Shown here: one piece after another, positions 15,447-24,411 of the stretch
Numbering within the stretch: position 1 is the first letter of the stretch
How the letters are laid out: every line of letters starts with the position of its first letter
Source of the DNA: Candidatus Gallipaludibacter merdavium
Lineage (GTDB): Bacteria; Bacteroidota; Bacteroidia; Bacteroidales; Paludibacteraceae
Direction: 5' to 3'
Length of the DNA stretch: 64,000 nt
NCBI GenBank assembly: GCA_017694875.1
Contig: JADIMG010000079.1
Span: 1 to 64,000, forward strand
Notes under the pieces: model-generated
The model's database searches: none
What the model saw: the letters and a program-made list of their open reading frames with translations, nothing else
What the model was told of the DNA's origin: nothing
Translations under genes and position numbers: made by a program

Positions 15447-18197
15447 ATGAAAAAATTATTGCTCATTGATGCTTATGCCATGATATATAGGGCGTATTAT
15501 GCTTTTCTGAAGAATCCGAGAATCAATTCAAAAGGCATGAATACATCCGCAATCTATGGCTTTGTTACCATGTTGGAGGATTTACTGAAACGTTTACAGC
15601 CTACCCATGTGGGAGTTGCTTTTGACCCTTCCGGCAAAACGTTCAGGCATGAAGCGTATGAAGCATATAAAGCCCAACGGGAAGAAACTCCTGAAGATAT
15701 TAGAAAAGCTGTTCCCTATATAAAAGAAATAGTAAAGGCATATCGTATTCCAATATTGGAAGTACCTGGTTTTGAGGCGGATGATGTGATAGGAACTTTG
15801 GCCTATAAGGCTGCAGACAAGGATTTTCAGGTGTTTATGGCTACGCCGGATAAAGATTATGGCCAGTTGCTTACCCACGAAAATGTGTTTATGTATCGTC
15901 CTCGTCATAACGGAGGATTTGAACAAATGGGTGAAGCGGATGTTTGTGAAAAATATGGTATAGAAAACTGCCGTCAGGTAATAGATTTGTTGGGACTTAT
16001 GGGAGATGCTTCTGACAATATCCCTGGGTGTCCTGGAGTTGGTGAGAAGACGGCTGTGAAGTTGCTGCGTGAGTTTGGTGATATAGACAATCTGTTGGCA
16101 CATACCGATCAGGTAAAGGGTGCACTGCGCAACAAGATAGAGGAGAATGTAGAAAAGATTCGTTTCTCACGATTTTTGGCAACTATTCGTGTTGATGTTC
16201 CCGTTAATCTTGACGAAGAGGCATTACTCTTGCAGAGTCCGAATAAGGATGAACTTGTGGCTATTTATTCGGATTTGGAATTCCGGCAGTTTTTGCAAAA
16301 AATCCAACCTCCTCAACAACAGCAGATGTCCTTGTTTGCAGAGGCGGAACAGCAGACAGATAGAGAGATGCCTGTCGAGACTGTTTCCCTACAGCGTTTT
16401 CATGCGGATAATGTCAATTATCATCTGGTTCAGACAGAGGAACAAATTACTCGTTTGCTGACTATGCTTGCGGAGCAAACGGAAATCTGTTTTGATACGG
16501 AAACAACGGACGTTAATGCCATGCAGGCAGAATTGGTAGGCATGTCGTTTGCCTGGAAAAAGGGTGAGGCTTATTTTGTTATATTACCGGAGAAAAAGGA
16601 AACGACACTTGAGATATTGGCTCGTTTCAAGCCCATCTTTGAATCGGATAAGATTGCCAAGATAGGGCAAAATATGAAGTATGACCTGACCATGTTGCGC
16701 CATTACGGGATTGCATTAAACGGTCGTTTGTTTGATACAATGATTGCCCATTATCTTATTCAGCCCGATTTGCGTCATGGCATGGACTATTTGGCTGAGA
16801 TTTATCTGAATTATCAGACGATTCATTACGATGATTTGGTGGGCAAAGGGAAAAAGCAACTTCCGTTGCGGCAAGTAGCTTTGAACGATTTGTCTGATTA
16901 TGCCTGTGAAGATGCGGATATTACCTGGCAACTCAAACAGATTCTTTCTGATGAAATAGAAAAGAACGGCTTGCAGCATTTGTTTTATGATTTGGAAATG
17001 CCTCTGATGAAGGTATTAGCCGATATGGAATGGGTGGGAGTTCGAATTGATGAGAAAGCTCTGGCACGGTCGTCTGCATATCTTACCCAGCGGATGCATG
17101 AAGTGGAGCACGAAATTTATGATTTAGCGGGAGAGGAATTTAATGTCAGCTCGCCTAAGCAGGTTGGTGAAGTGCTGTTTGAAAAACTGAAATTGGACGA
17201 GAAGGTAAAGAAAACCAAGACCGGACAGTATTCGACTTCAGAAGAGGTGTTGGTCAATTTGCGTTCAAAGCATCCGGTTGTACAGAAAATTTTGGATTTT
17301 AGGGAAATAAAGAAACTGTTGAGCACCTATGTCGATGCTTTGCCGCTTATGGTTAACAAAAAGACGCAACATCTGCATACGTCCTATAATCAAACAGTTG
17401 CTGTAACAGGCAGACTCAGTTCCAGTAATCCAAACTTACAGAATATTCCCATTCGGAGTGATTTGGGACGTGTTATCCGTGCAGCTTTTGTTCCTGATGA
17501 AGGTTGTCTGTTCCTAAGTGCGGATTATTCGCAGATTGAATTGCGCATTATGGCTCATCTGAGTGGTGATGAACACATGATTGAGGCTTTTCGGGAAGGA
17601 CGTGATATTCATGCAGCTACAGCATCAAAAATTTATGGGGTACCTTTGGAAAATGTAACATCAGATATGCGTAGAAAGGCCAAAACCGCTAACTTTGGTA
17701 TTATCTATGGTATCTCCGCTTTTGGATTGGCTGAACGCTTGGATATTCCACGCACTGAGGCCAAAATGTTGATTGACGGCTATTTTGCATCCTATCCTAG
17801 AATTAAGGATTTTATAGATGCAAGTATTGCAAAAGCCCAAAAACTACAATACGCAGAAACATTATTGGGAAGAAAGCGGTACCTTCCGGATATCAATTCC
17901 AAGAACAGTGTAGTGCGGGGATTTGCTGAACGAAATGCAGTCAATGCACCGATTCAAGGAACTGCCGCAGATATTATTAAACAAGCAATGGTAAGAATTT
18001 CAGAGCGGTTTAAAACGGAACATGTGCGCTCGTCGATGACGATGCAGGTGCATGACGAGTTGAACTTTTCTGTTATTCCGGAAGAACTGGAACTGGTGAA
18101 GCATATTGTTGTTGAAGAGATGGAAAACGCCATGCATTTGACGGTACCTTTGGTGGCTGATTGTGGCATAGGTTCTAATTGGTTGGAGGCTCACTAA
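15447..18197 (+). CDS. polA: DNA polymerase I
   Basis: This 916-residue enzyme fills gaps in repair and removes Okazaki primers. Residues 1 to about 290 are the 5'-3' nuclease (LLIDAYAMIYRAYYAF at the N-terminus, VPGFEADDVIGT, TPDKDYGQL). Residues of about 330-520 form the 3'-5' proofreading domain; its metal-binding DTETTD motif near 350 is intact, so proofreading is likely active. The polymerase domain has motif A (SADYSQIELRI, near 690), the O-helix RRKAKTANFGIIYG and motif C (VHDEL, near 868). The start is fixed by the family N-terminus. The stop codon is directly followed by the ATG of the DUF3857 gene, suggesting translational coupling. Confidence 0.96.
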   Translation: MKKLLLIDAYAMIYRAYYAFLKNPRINSKGMNTSAIYGFVTMLEDLLKRLQPTHVGVAFDPSGKTFRHEAYEAYKAQREETPEDIRKAVPYIKEIVKAYRIPILEVPGFEADDVIGTLAYKAADKDFQVFMATPDKDYGQLLTHENVFMYRPRHNGGFEQMGEADVCEKYGIENCRQVIDLLGLMGDASDNIPGCPGVGEKTAVKLLREFGDIDNLLAHTDQVKGALRNKIEENVEKIRFSRFLATIRVDVPVNLDEEALLLQSPNKDELVAIYSDLEFRQFLQKIQPPQQQQMSLFAEAEQQTDREMPVETVSLQRFHADNVNYHLVQTEEQITRLLTMLAEQTEICFDTETTDVNAMQAELVGMSFAWKKGEAYFVILPEKKETTLEILARFKPIFESDKIAKIGQNMKYDLTMLRHYGIALNGRLFDTMIAHYLIQPDLRHGMDYLAEIYLNYQTIHYDDLVGKGKKQLPLRQVALNDLSDYACEDADITWQLKQILSDEIEKNGLQHLFYDLEMPLMKVLADMEWVGVRIDEKALARSSAYLTQRMHEVEHEIYDLAGEEFNVSSPKQVGEVLFEKLKLDEKVKKTKTGQYSTSEEVLVNLRSKHPVVQKILDFREIKKLLSTYVDALPLMVNKKTQHLHTSYNQTVAVTGRLSSSNPNLQNIPIRSDLGRVIRAAFVPDEGCLFLSADYSQIELRIMAHLSGDEHMIEAFREGRDIHAATASKIYGVPLENVTSDMRRKAKTANFGIIYGISAFGLAERLDIPRTEAKMLIDGYFASYPRIKDFIDASIAKAQKLQYAETLLGRKRYLPDINSKNSVVRGFAERNAVNAPIQGTAADIIKQAMVRISERFKTEHVRSSMTMQVHDELNFSVIPEELELVKHIVVEEMENAMHLTVPLVADCGIGSNWLEAH

Positions 18198-20105
18198 ATG
18201 GAGGTGATGGATAAATACTTGTTGCTTTGTCTGTGTTTTTGCCTGACTGTTTGGGCAAGTAGGGCCGATGTAAACTATCGTGCAAGCATTATTGATGATG
18301 GCTTGCGTATGAATGCTTTGTCTGTAGTGCGTAATAATGAAACCGTTCTTGAGATAAAATCCGATAAGAAAGCAATTTATAAGGAAAGTCGTGCTGTTAC
18401 CATATTGGAACCCGAAGGTAAAGCTGCTGCGGATTTTATTTTTCTTTCTTCATCTACGAGTAAGCTGGCAAAATTTACGGCTACTATATATGACCGAATG
18501 GGAGAGCCTGTCTTGAAGGAAAACAAAAAGAAACTGCTCATAGAGCCTTGTATGCCCGACAAAAAGAATTCCAGTCTGGTGCTATACAGGTATGTTCCCA
18601 AACCTTCGTCATATCCTTATACCATTGTTTATGAATGGGAAGTCATATATGCTGGTACTCCTCAAAAGATACCATTGTTTATGCCTCAGAAGCAAAAAGC
18701 GCAAGCTGTGGAGAGAGCTGATTATACAATAATAGCTCCGCCTACCTATGATTTCAAACATGTCGCTTTCAATATTTTTGAAGATTATACACAGTCAACG
18801 ACAGATAAGGTCAAAATGCATATTTTTAAAATGCGTAATCTTCCTGCAATACCGGATAGCCCTTATTCCTTGTCTTTGTCTGAGCTTGCCCCTCATATTA
18901 TGATGTTGCCAATTGGAAATGAGGAGGAAAGTGGAGATTTGAACGATTGGGCTGCTTATGCGCAGTGGTATTACAAGAAGCTGAAAGATATGGCTTCCTT
19001 GTCCGACGAGCAGAGGAACAAGATAAGTGTTTTGGCTAATACGGCACATTCCGAGCAGGAGAAATTTCGGGTGTTGAGAGATTCCATGGCAGTGACACAG
19101 CCTTATAATCTGTTTGAGTGGTATTCTGGTGACTTACCTTTGGCACCAGTATCGGATTTACCCTATTTCCGACAATTGGATAGTAGGATGTTGGCCATGT
19201 ATTGGTGGGCTGTTTTAAGAGAGGCAGGGATGGATGTGGAATATGTGCTAACCAGCCGTCAGGGTGAGAATCTGGCGGAAACCCCTAATCGTCATCAGTT
19301 GGACTATGCCTTGTTGCGCATAAAATGTGGTGAGGATTCCATTTGGCTTGATGGAGGGGATACAATAGTTGAAAAGGGTTATTTGAGGTCAATGTTGAGG
19401 GGACATGATATGTTGGTAATAGGAGAGAGTACTAATGAAATATTTCGTTTGCCGCTTTTTCCGGATACTGCCAACAGACAAACTTCCTACAATCGTATCG
19501 TAGTGGAAAGTTCTGGCATGACAAAAATGGACTTGCAACTTCGTTCTTATGGAATGTGCTATGAGACCATGCGTCCTTTATTGATAAAACCGCTGCGCAT
19601 GCGGAAACAGGCATTTTCTGACATGTTGGCTCATCCTATGAATATTGGTCAGATGTCTTTGGTGGAAACAGTAGGTGAAAATCCTGACATCTTGTTGCAT
19701 ACGCAAATGTCCAATGGGTATTTTACGGATTATGTTGGTAGCACGTTGTTTATGTCTCCCAATGTATTGCGTAATGGTTTTCCTGACGTGTTGCCCGTTT
19801 ATCGGCGTATGGGCGATGATGTGTTTGTGAAAGAGGGGTTTACTTATGTTGATACTATGGAAATAATTATTCCTGAGAATTACGAAATAGATTTGTTTCC
19901 CAATGACCGTATCATTGACTCTGAATATGGTACTTTCTCTATGCATACAGAATTGCTTCCTAACGGAGCAATAATTATCCATAAACTTCTATTGAGGGGG
20001 GGACGTTATTCGGCAAGCGCTTATGATGACTTTATGCGTTTTTGCGTGCGGGTGAGCGATGCATATGCAGAAAAATTATACATGCGTCCCCAAAGAAAAA
20101 GATAG
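18198..20105 (+). CDS. DUF3857-type exported protein with transglutaminase-like region
   Basis: This 635-residue protein starts immediately after the polA stop; ATG 18207 is an alternative start giving a more standard signal peptide (MDKYLLLCLCFCLTVWASRA). The N-terminal half follows the DUF3857 pattern (KAIYKESRAVTILEPEG, FTATIYDRMGEPV, TIVYEWEVIY), a beta-sandwich that in Bacteroidetes precedes a transglutaminase-like domain. The central part (ALYWWAVLREAGMD-type segment near 325-345, then HQLDYALLRI) resembles that domain, but the catalytic Cys-His-Asp triad is not evident. Probably a periplasmic or surface protein of unknown role. Confidence 0.7.
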   Translation: MEVMDKYLLLCLCFCLTVWASRADVNYRASIIDDGLRMNALSVVRNNETVLEIKSDKKAIYKESRAVTILEPEGKAAADFIFLSSSTSKLAKFTATIYDRMGEPVLKENKKKLLIEPCMPDKKNSSLVLYRYVPKPSSYPYTIVYEWEVIYAGTPQKIPLFMPQKQKAQAVERADYTIIAPPTYDFKHVAFNIFEDYTQSTTDKVKMHIFKMRNLPAIPDSPYSLSLSELAPHIMMLPIGNEEESGDLNDWAAYAQWYYKKLKDMASLSDEQRNKISVLANTAHSEQEKFRVLRDSMAVTQPYNLFEWYSGDLPLAPVSDLPYFRQLDSRMLAMYWWAVLREAGMDVEYVLTSRQGENLAETPNRHQLDYALLRIKCGEDSIWLDGGDTIVEKGYLRSMLRGHDMLVIGESTNEIFRLPLFPDTANRQTSYNRIVVESSGMTKMDLQLRSYGMCYETMRPLLIKPLRMRKQAFSDMLAHPMNIGQMSLVETVGENPDILLHTQMSNGYFTDYVGSTLFMSPNVLRNGFPDVLPVYRRMGDDVFVKEGFTYVDTMEIIIPENYEIDLFPNDRIIDSEYGTFSMHTELLPNGAIIIHKLLLRGGRYSASAYDDFMRFCVRVSDAYAEKLYMRPQRKR

Positions 20106-20111
20106 ATAAAA

Positions 20112-21050
20112 ATGAATAGGTTGATTTTTTCATTGGGGTTGTTTTTTGTTTTGTTTCTTCATGCATGTGTACAGAAACAGAATCTGGAACATATACCCGA
20201 GAAGCCTGATTATGAATCTTCCAGCTCATGGTATATGGTATTGGATGATTCGGCTCAGGTTGATATTTTTTATGTGACGCCAACTTGTGTTTGGGATTGG
20301 CAGGATGACAATGGTCTTTTGTACCACTATGCAGATGTTGACAATGAAGAACAGCGTGAGGCAATACGCCCTTCGCTGGAGTTGGCAGATTCTATTTTTG
20401 GGAGAGTAGCTTCATTTTATGCGCCTTATTACCGTCAGATAACATTGGAGTCATGGATAGAGGGTGAAGCAGTAGTGGAAGAACGTTTCCCAATAGCAAT
20501 GAGTGATATATGGGATGCCTTTCAATATTATATGAAACATTTCAATAATGGACGTCCGTTTGTGTTGGCTGGTTTCAGTCAAGGCGCAAAAGGTGTAGTT
20601 GAATTATTGAAAATGATGGACGATGAAGCCTATGAACGCATGGTGGCCGCCTATGTGATTGGTTATAAGGTAACAGAACAGGATATGGCCTGTGCCCATA
20701 TACATCCAGCAAAAGATTCGGTGGATATAGGCGTGGTTATTTGCTATAATTCGGTAGAAAACGTTGAAGCCATAGCTCCCGTACTGTCGCCGAGTGCTGT
20801 CTGCATCAATCCTTTGAATTGGTCGAATGATACGGTGACAGCCTATTTGAATGATACTGTTACCGTGAAAAAAGATGACAAATATCAGGTGCTGGTGGTG
20901 GATGGCTTTTCCTCTGCAGAGTTGTTTCTTCCGCAATTGGCCGATTTGTTCGTGCAAGGTAATTATCATTTGTATGAATTGACTTTTTATCAGAATTGTT
21001 TGTCGCATAATGTAGAGCAGAGAATCCAGGCATTTTATATGAGGAAGTAA
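20112..21050 (+). CDS. DUF3089 alpha/beta-hydrolase lipoprotein
   Basis: This 312-residue protein has a lipoprotein signal with Cys19 (FLHAC). The start of the domain, VDIFYVTPTCVWDW, and the nucleophile elbow GFSQG (Ser near 156) mark the DUF3089 group of alpha/beta hydrolases, presumably serine esterases or lipases acting in the periplasm or at the cell surface. A downstream VVDGFSS region may hold the acid and His residues, but the triad is not resolved. It begins six bases after the DUF3857 gene and probably belongs to the polA transcript. The substrate is unknown. Confidence 0.78.
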   Translation: MNRLIFSLGLFFVLFLHACVQKQNLEHIPEKPDYESSSSWYMVLDDSAQVDIFYVTPTCVWDWQDDNGLLYHYADVDNEEQREAIRPSLELADSIFGRVASFYAPYYRQITLESWIEGEAVVEERFPIAMSDIWDAFQYYMKHFNNGRPFVLAGFSQGAKGVVELLKMMDDEAYERMVAAYVIGYKVTEQDMACAHIHPAKDSVDIGVVICYNSVENVEAIAPVLSPSAVCINPLNWSNDTVTAYLNDTVTVKKDDKYQVLVVDGFSSAELFLPQLADLFVQGNYHLYELTFYQNCLSHNVEQRIQAFYMRK

Positions 21051-21178
21051 TGTCTTTTCCTGGCTTAAAATTTGTTTCTTACGATTTATGTGCGTATCTT
21101 AGTAGCCCTAATGGGTTTGGCGTATTTTTTGTACCCTAACAATTGTTGATTCTTTTATGCATTATCTTGATTAATGAT

Positions 21179-22252
21179 ATGGAAAATAATTTTTGCGTTA
21201 TAATGGCAGGAGGTGTAGGAAGCCGATTTTGGCCGTTCAGCCGCACGAAATGTCCGAAACAGTTCCTCGATTTTTTTGGAACGGGAAGAACCTTGTTGCA
21301 GATGACCTTTGACCGGTTTAAATCACTTGTACCGACGGAGAATGTGTTGGTGGTGACAAATATGATGTACAAGGATTTGGTAATGGAACAGCTGCCTTGC
21401 TTGTCTGCATCTCAAATCCTATTGGAGCCAACGCGCAGAAATACGGCGCCATGTATTGCATATGCGATTAATAGAATAAAATCGGTCAATCCCAATGCCA
21501 ATATTGTTGTGGCTCCCTCCGATCATTTGATCCTGGATGAAACGACATTTGTCGAAACCATTCGTACGGGGCTTGATTTTGTAGAAAAGAATGACAGCTT
21601 GCTGACTTTGGGCATGACACCAACCCGGCCGGAAACAGGCTATGGATATATTCAAATGTCGGATGGGGATACCAATCTTCGAAAAGTGAAAGCTTTTACA
21701 GAAAAACCGAATCTGGAGATGGCCAAGTTATTCCTGGAGAGTGGTGAATTTTTATGGAATTCCGGCATTTTCTTGTGGAATGTACGTGCCATCGATGCCG
21801 CATTTAGGAAATATTTGCCTGAGATGGCAGCCAAGTTTGATATGGGAAAGAATGTCTTCAATACAGATAAGGAAGTTGCATTTATTGAGGAAATGTTTCC
21901 TTCGTGCCAGAATATTTCCATAGACTATGGTATTATGGAAAAGGCTTCCAATGTGTATGTGCTGTGTGCTGATTTTGGATGGTCGGATTTGGGGAACTGG
22001 TGTTCGCTCTATGAGTTGTCAGAAAAGGATCAAAATGGCAATGTAGCATTAAAATGCAATACGGCTTTCTATGACAGTAAGGATAATGTTATTGCACTGT
22101 CAGATGGTAAGTTGGCTGTCATTTCCGATTTGAACGGCTACATTGTGGCAGAAGCCGGTAATGCATTGTTGATTTGTAAGCGTGACAACGAACAGGCTAT
22201 TCGCCAATATGTCAACGATGCGCAAGTGCGTTTTGATGGTAAGTATAATTAA
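21179..22252 (+). CDS. manC: Mannose-1-phosphate guanylyltransferase
   Basis: This 357-residue cytoplasmic enzyme makes GDP-mannose from GTP and mannose-1-phosphate for surface glycan synthesis. The start at 21179 (MENNFCVIMAGGVGSRFWPFS) places the GGVGSRFWP nucleotide-binding loop at the N-terminus; the upstream ATG at 21143 adds a non-family extension. Other marks are PTRRNTAPCIAYA, VAPSDHLI, ETGYGYIQM, FTEKP and ADFGWSDLGNW. It lacks the C-terminal isomerase domain of the bifunctional enzymes and fits the short monofunctional form. It is the first gene of a run to mutL with 12- and 4-base gaps. Confidence 0.92.
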   Translation: MENNFCVIMAGGVGSRFWPFSRTKCPKQFLDFFGTGRTLLQMTFDRFKSLVPTENVLVVTNMMYKDLVMEQLPCLSASQILLEPTRRNTAPCIAYAINRIKSVNPNANIVVAPSDHLILDETTFVETIRTGLDFVEKNDSLLTLGMTPTRPETGYGYIQMSDGDTNLRKVKAFTEKPNLEMAKLFLESGEFLWNSGIFLWNVRAIDAAFRKYLPEMAAKFDMGKNVFNTDKEVAFIEEMFPSCQNISIDYGIMEKASNVYVLCADFGWSDLGNWCSLYELSEKDQNGNVALKCNTAFYDSKDNVIALSDGKLAVISDLNGYIVAEAGNALLICKRDNEQAIRQYVNDAQVRFDGKYN

Positions 22253-22264
22253 GATTGTTGAATT

Positions 22265-22549
22265 ATGTCCATATTGTTTCCAAAAATAAAGAAACCCCGT
22301 GAATGGGACTATCGGCCTATTTATTATGACCCTGAAAAGGAAGAACGCAAGGAGCGGTTGCGTGAATTGCAGAAGCAGCGTGGCGGTTCAGATTCTTCTG
22401 TGAAGGGGCATACGCTTCATCGTGGTTCGTTTCGTGAGGCGGCTGATAGAAATAAGTCAGACCGCATGCGTAATAAAAAGCGTTCTTCCTTGCTGTTCTG
22501 GGTGATATTGTTAGCGTTGTTGATATTTGTTTTTTATTTTCTGATATAG
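22265..22549 (+). CDS. Small tail-anchored basic protein
   Basis: This 94-residue protein starts with PKIKKPREWDYRPIYYDPEKEERKE, is strongly charged through residue 74 and ends in one hydrophobic helix (LLFWVILLALLIFVFYFLI). This is the form of a C-tail-anchored inner-membrane protein with a cytoplasmic basic domain. It lies between manC and mutL with gaps of 12 and 4 bases. From memory, similar proteins precede mutL in other Bacteroidales, but no function is known to me. Confidence 0.75.
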   Translation: MSILFPKIKKPREWDYRPIYYDPEKEERKERLRELQKQRGGSDSSVKGHTLHRGSFREAADRNKSDRMRNKKRSSLLFWVILLALLIFVFYFLI

Positions 22550-22553
22550 TTTA

Positions 22554-24392
22554 ATGCCGGATATTATACATCTTTTACCTGATTCTGTTGCCAATCAGAT
22601 TGCTGCTGGTGAAGTAATTCAGCGACCAGCTTCTGTTTTGAAAGAATTGGTGGAAAATGCAATTGATGCAGAGGCAGATAGCATCCAAATAATTTTAAAG
22701 GATGCTGGCCGTACACTTATTCGTGTGATTGATGACGGAAAGGGAATGTCGGAAACGGATGCGCGTATGGCTTTTGAGCGCCACGCCACTTCAAAAATTA
22801 TGCAGGCTTCCGATTTGTTTTCTCTACACACTATGGGTTTTAGAGGTGAAGCCTTGCCTTCCATTGCTTCTGTTGCACAAGTTGAACTTCGGACACGACG
22901 ACGTGAAGATGAATTGGGTACTTTAATTAAATTGGCGGGTTCAGATGTGGAATTACAGGAGCCTGTCAGTTGTGCTTTTGGTAGTGCATTTGATGTGAAG
23001 AATCTTTTTTTCAATGTACCGGCCAGACGCAGATTCCTTAAGTCTGACGCGACGGAGATGAAGAACTTGCTTACGGAATTTTACCGCATAGCCTTGGTTA
23101 ATCCTAAGGTTGCCTTTTCGCTTGTATCCGATGAGGAAGAACTGTATGAACTCTCTCAGGGTTCCACTAAAGTGCGTATTGATGAACTTTTCGGTAGGTC
23201 AAAGAAAAACTTCGTACAGCAACTTTTGCCGATTAATACCGATACCCAATTGGTACGGATACGCGGTTATGTAGGCAAACCCGAATCGGCTCATAAAAGT
23301 GCCAGCCAATATTTTTTTGTTAATGGACGCTATATGCGTCATCCCTATTTTCATAAAGCTGTCATGAATGCTTATGGAAATATGCTGACACCTGATGTAA
23401 ATCCGCATTATTTTATATATCTGGAAGTTGACCCACAGAATATCGATGTAAATATACATCCCACAAAAACAGAGATAAAATTTGCTGATGAACAGGCGAT
23501 TTGGCCTATCTTGTGTGCTACTGTCAAAGAGTCGTTGGGTAAGTTTAATGTAGGGCCAGCCATTGATTTTGACCAGGAGAATGTGATAGATATTCCTGTA
23601 TTAAATACAAATGAGTATGAAAAGGTGAAGGCGCCGTCCACCTCGTTTAATCCGCATTATAATCCATTTCCTGCGTCAGACTATCAAAGAAAATCTTTTG
23701 ATTGGGAACGTTTGTATGCCGGTTTGGAAAAAAAATCGGATGCATCTTTTTCCGATAGCACTCATGATGTATTGCCGTTAGAAGATAATGAGACGAAACA
23801 GGATACTCCTTTGTTTAACGAGGATTTAATGGGGTCGGGGACATTGATGCAATTGCATGGTAAATATATCTTGACCTCGGTGAAGTCTGGCCTTATGATG
23901 ATTGACCAGCAACGAGCTCATGCCCGCATATTGTACGAACGTTTTTTACAGCAGATGAAAGATAGCAGAGGCTTGTCACAGAAGTTGCTTTTTCCGGAAA
24001 TACTCGAATTGACGCCGGATGATTTGCGCCTGTTTGAAGAAATGATGGATGATTTGCGTTTGGTTGGGTTTGATATCGACCGTTTTGATAGATGCGCTTA
24101 TTCCATAAATGGAGTACCAGCTGATATGGATGGAGGTGATCCTATTATGGTTTTAAATGATATTCTGGGTTTGGTAAGAGATGGGCATTCCGATATTCAG
24201 CAAACACGTTTGGAACGTATTGCATTTGCCTTGTCAAAAACAGCCATGCTAAGGTCGGCCAAAGAACTCTCTGAAATGGAAATGCGTGATTTGCTGGATA
24301 AATTGTTTGCCTGTAAGAATCATGCTTATTCTCCAGAGGGGAAGCCCGTTATTGCATTGTTGACAATGGAAGAGTTGGAAAAATATTTTTAG
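22554..24392 (+). CDS. mutL: DNA mismatch repair protein MutL
   Basis: MutL couples MutS mismatch recognition to strand removal. The 612-residue protein has the N-terminal GHKL ATPase: IAAGEVIQRPASVLKELVENAIDA (motif I, catalytic Glu), DDGKGM, and GFRGEALPSIASV. The middle is a Ser/Asp-rich linker and the C-terminus a dimerisation domain. In that domain the DQHA-x2-E-x4-E endonuclease motif of MutL nucleases is replaced by IDQQRAHARILYERF, so the nick is probably made by another enzyme or the motif has diverged. The gene overlaps no neighbour but lies 4 bases after the small upstream gene. Confidence 0.95.
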   Translation: MPDIIHLLPDSVANQIAAGEVIQRPASVLKELVENAIDAEADSIQIILKDAGRTLIRVIDDGKGMSETDARMAFERHATSKIMQASDLFSLHTMGFRGEALPSIASVAQVELRTRRREDELGTLIKLAGSDVELQEPVSCAFGSAFDVKNLFFNVPARRRFLKSDATEMKNLLTEFYRIALVNPKVAFSLVSDEEELYELSQGSTKVRIDELFGRSKKNFVQQLLPINTDTQLVRIRGYVGKPESAHKSASQYFFVNGRYMRHPYFHKAVMNAYGNMLTPDVNPHYFIYLEVDPQNIDVNIHPTKTEIKFADEQAIWPILCATVKESLGKFNVGPAIDFDQENVIDIPVLNTNEYEKVKAPSTSFNPHYNPFPASDYQRKSFDWERLYAGLEKKSDASFSDSTHDVLPLEDNETKQDTPLFNEDLMGSGTLMQLHGKYILTSVKSGLMMIDQQRAHARILYERFLQQMKDSRGLSQKLLFPEILELTPDDLRLFEEMMDDLRLVGFDIDRFDRCAYSINGVPADMDGGDPIMVLNDILGLVRDGHSDIQQTRLERIAFALSKTAMLRSAKELSEMEMRDLLDKLFACKNHAYSPEGKPVIALLTMEELEKYF

Positions 24393-24411
24393 TTAATAGT
24401 TTTATTTGAAT

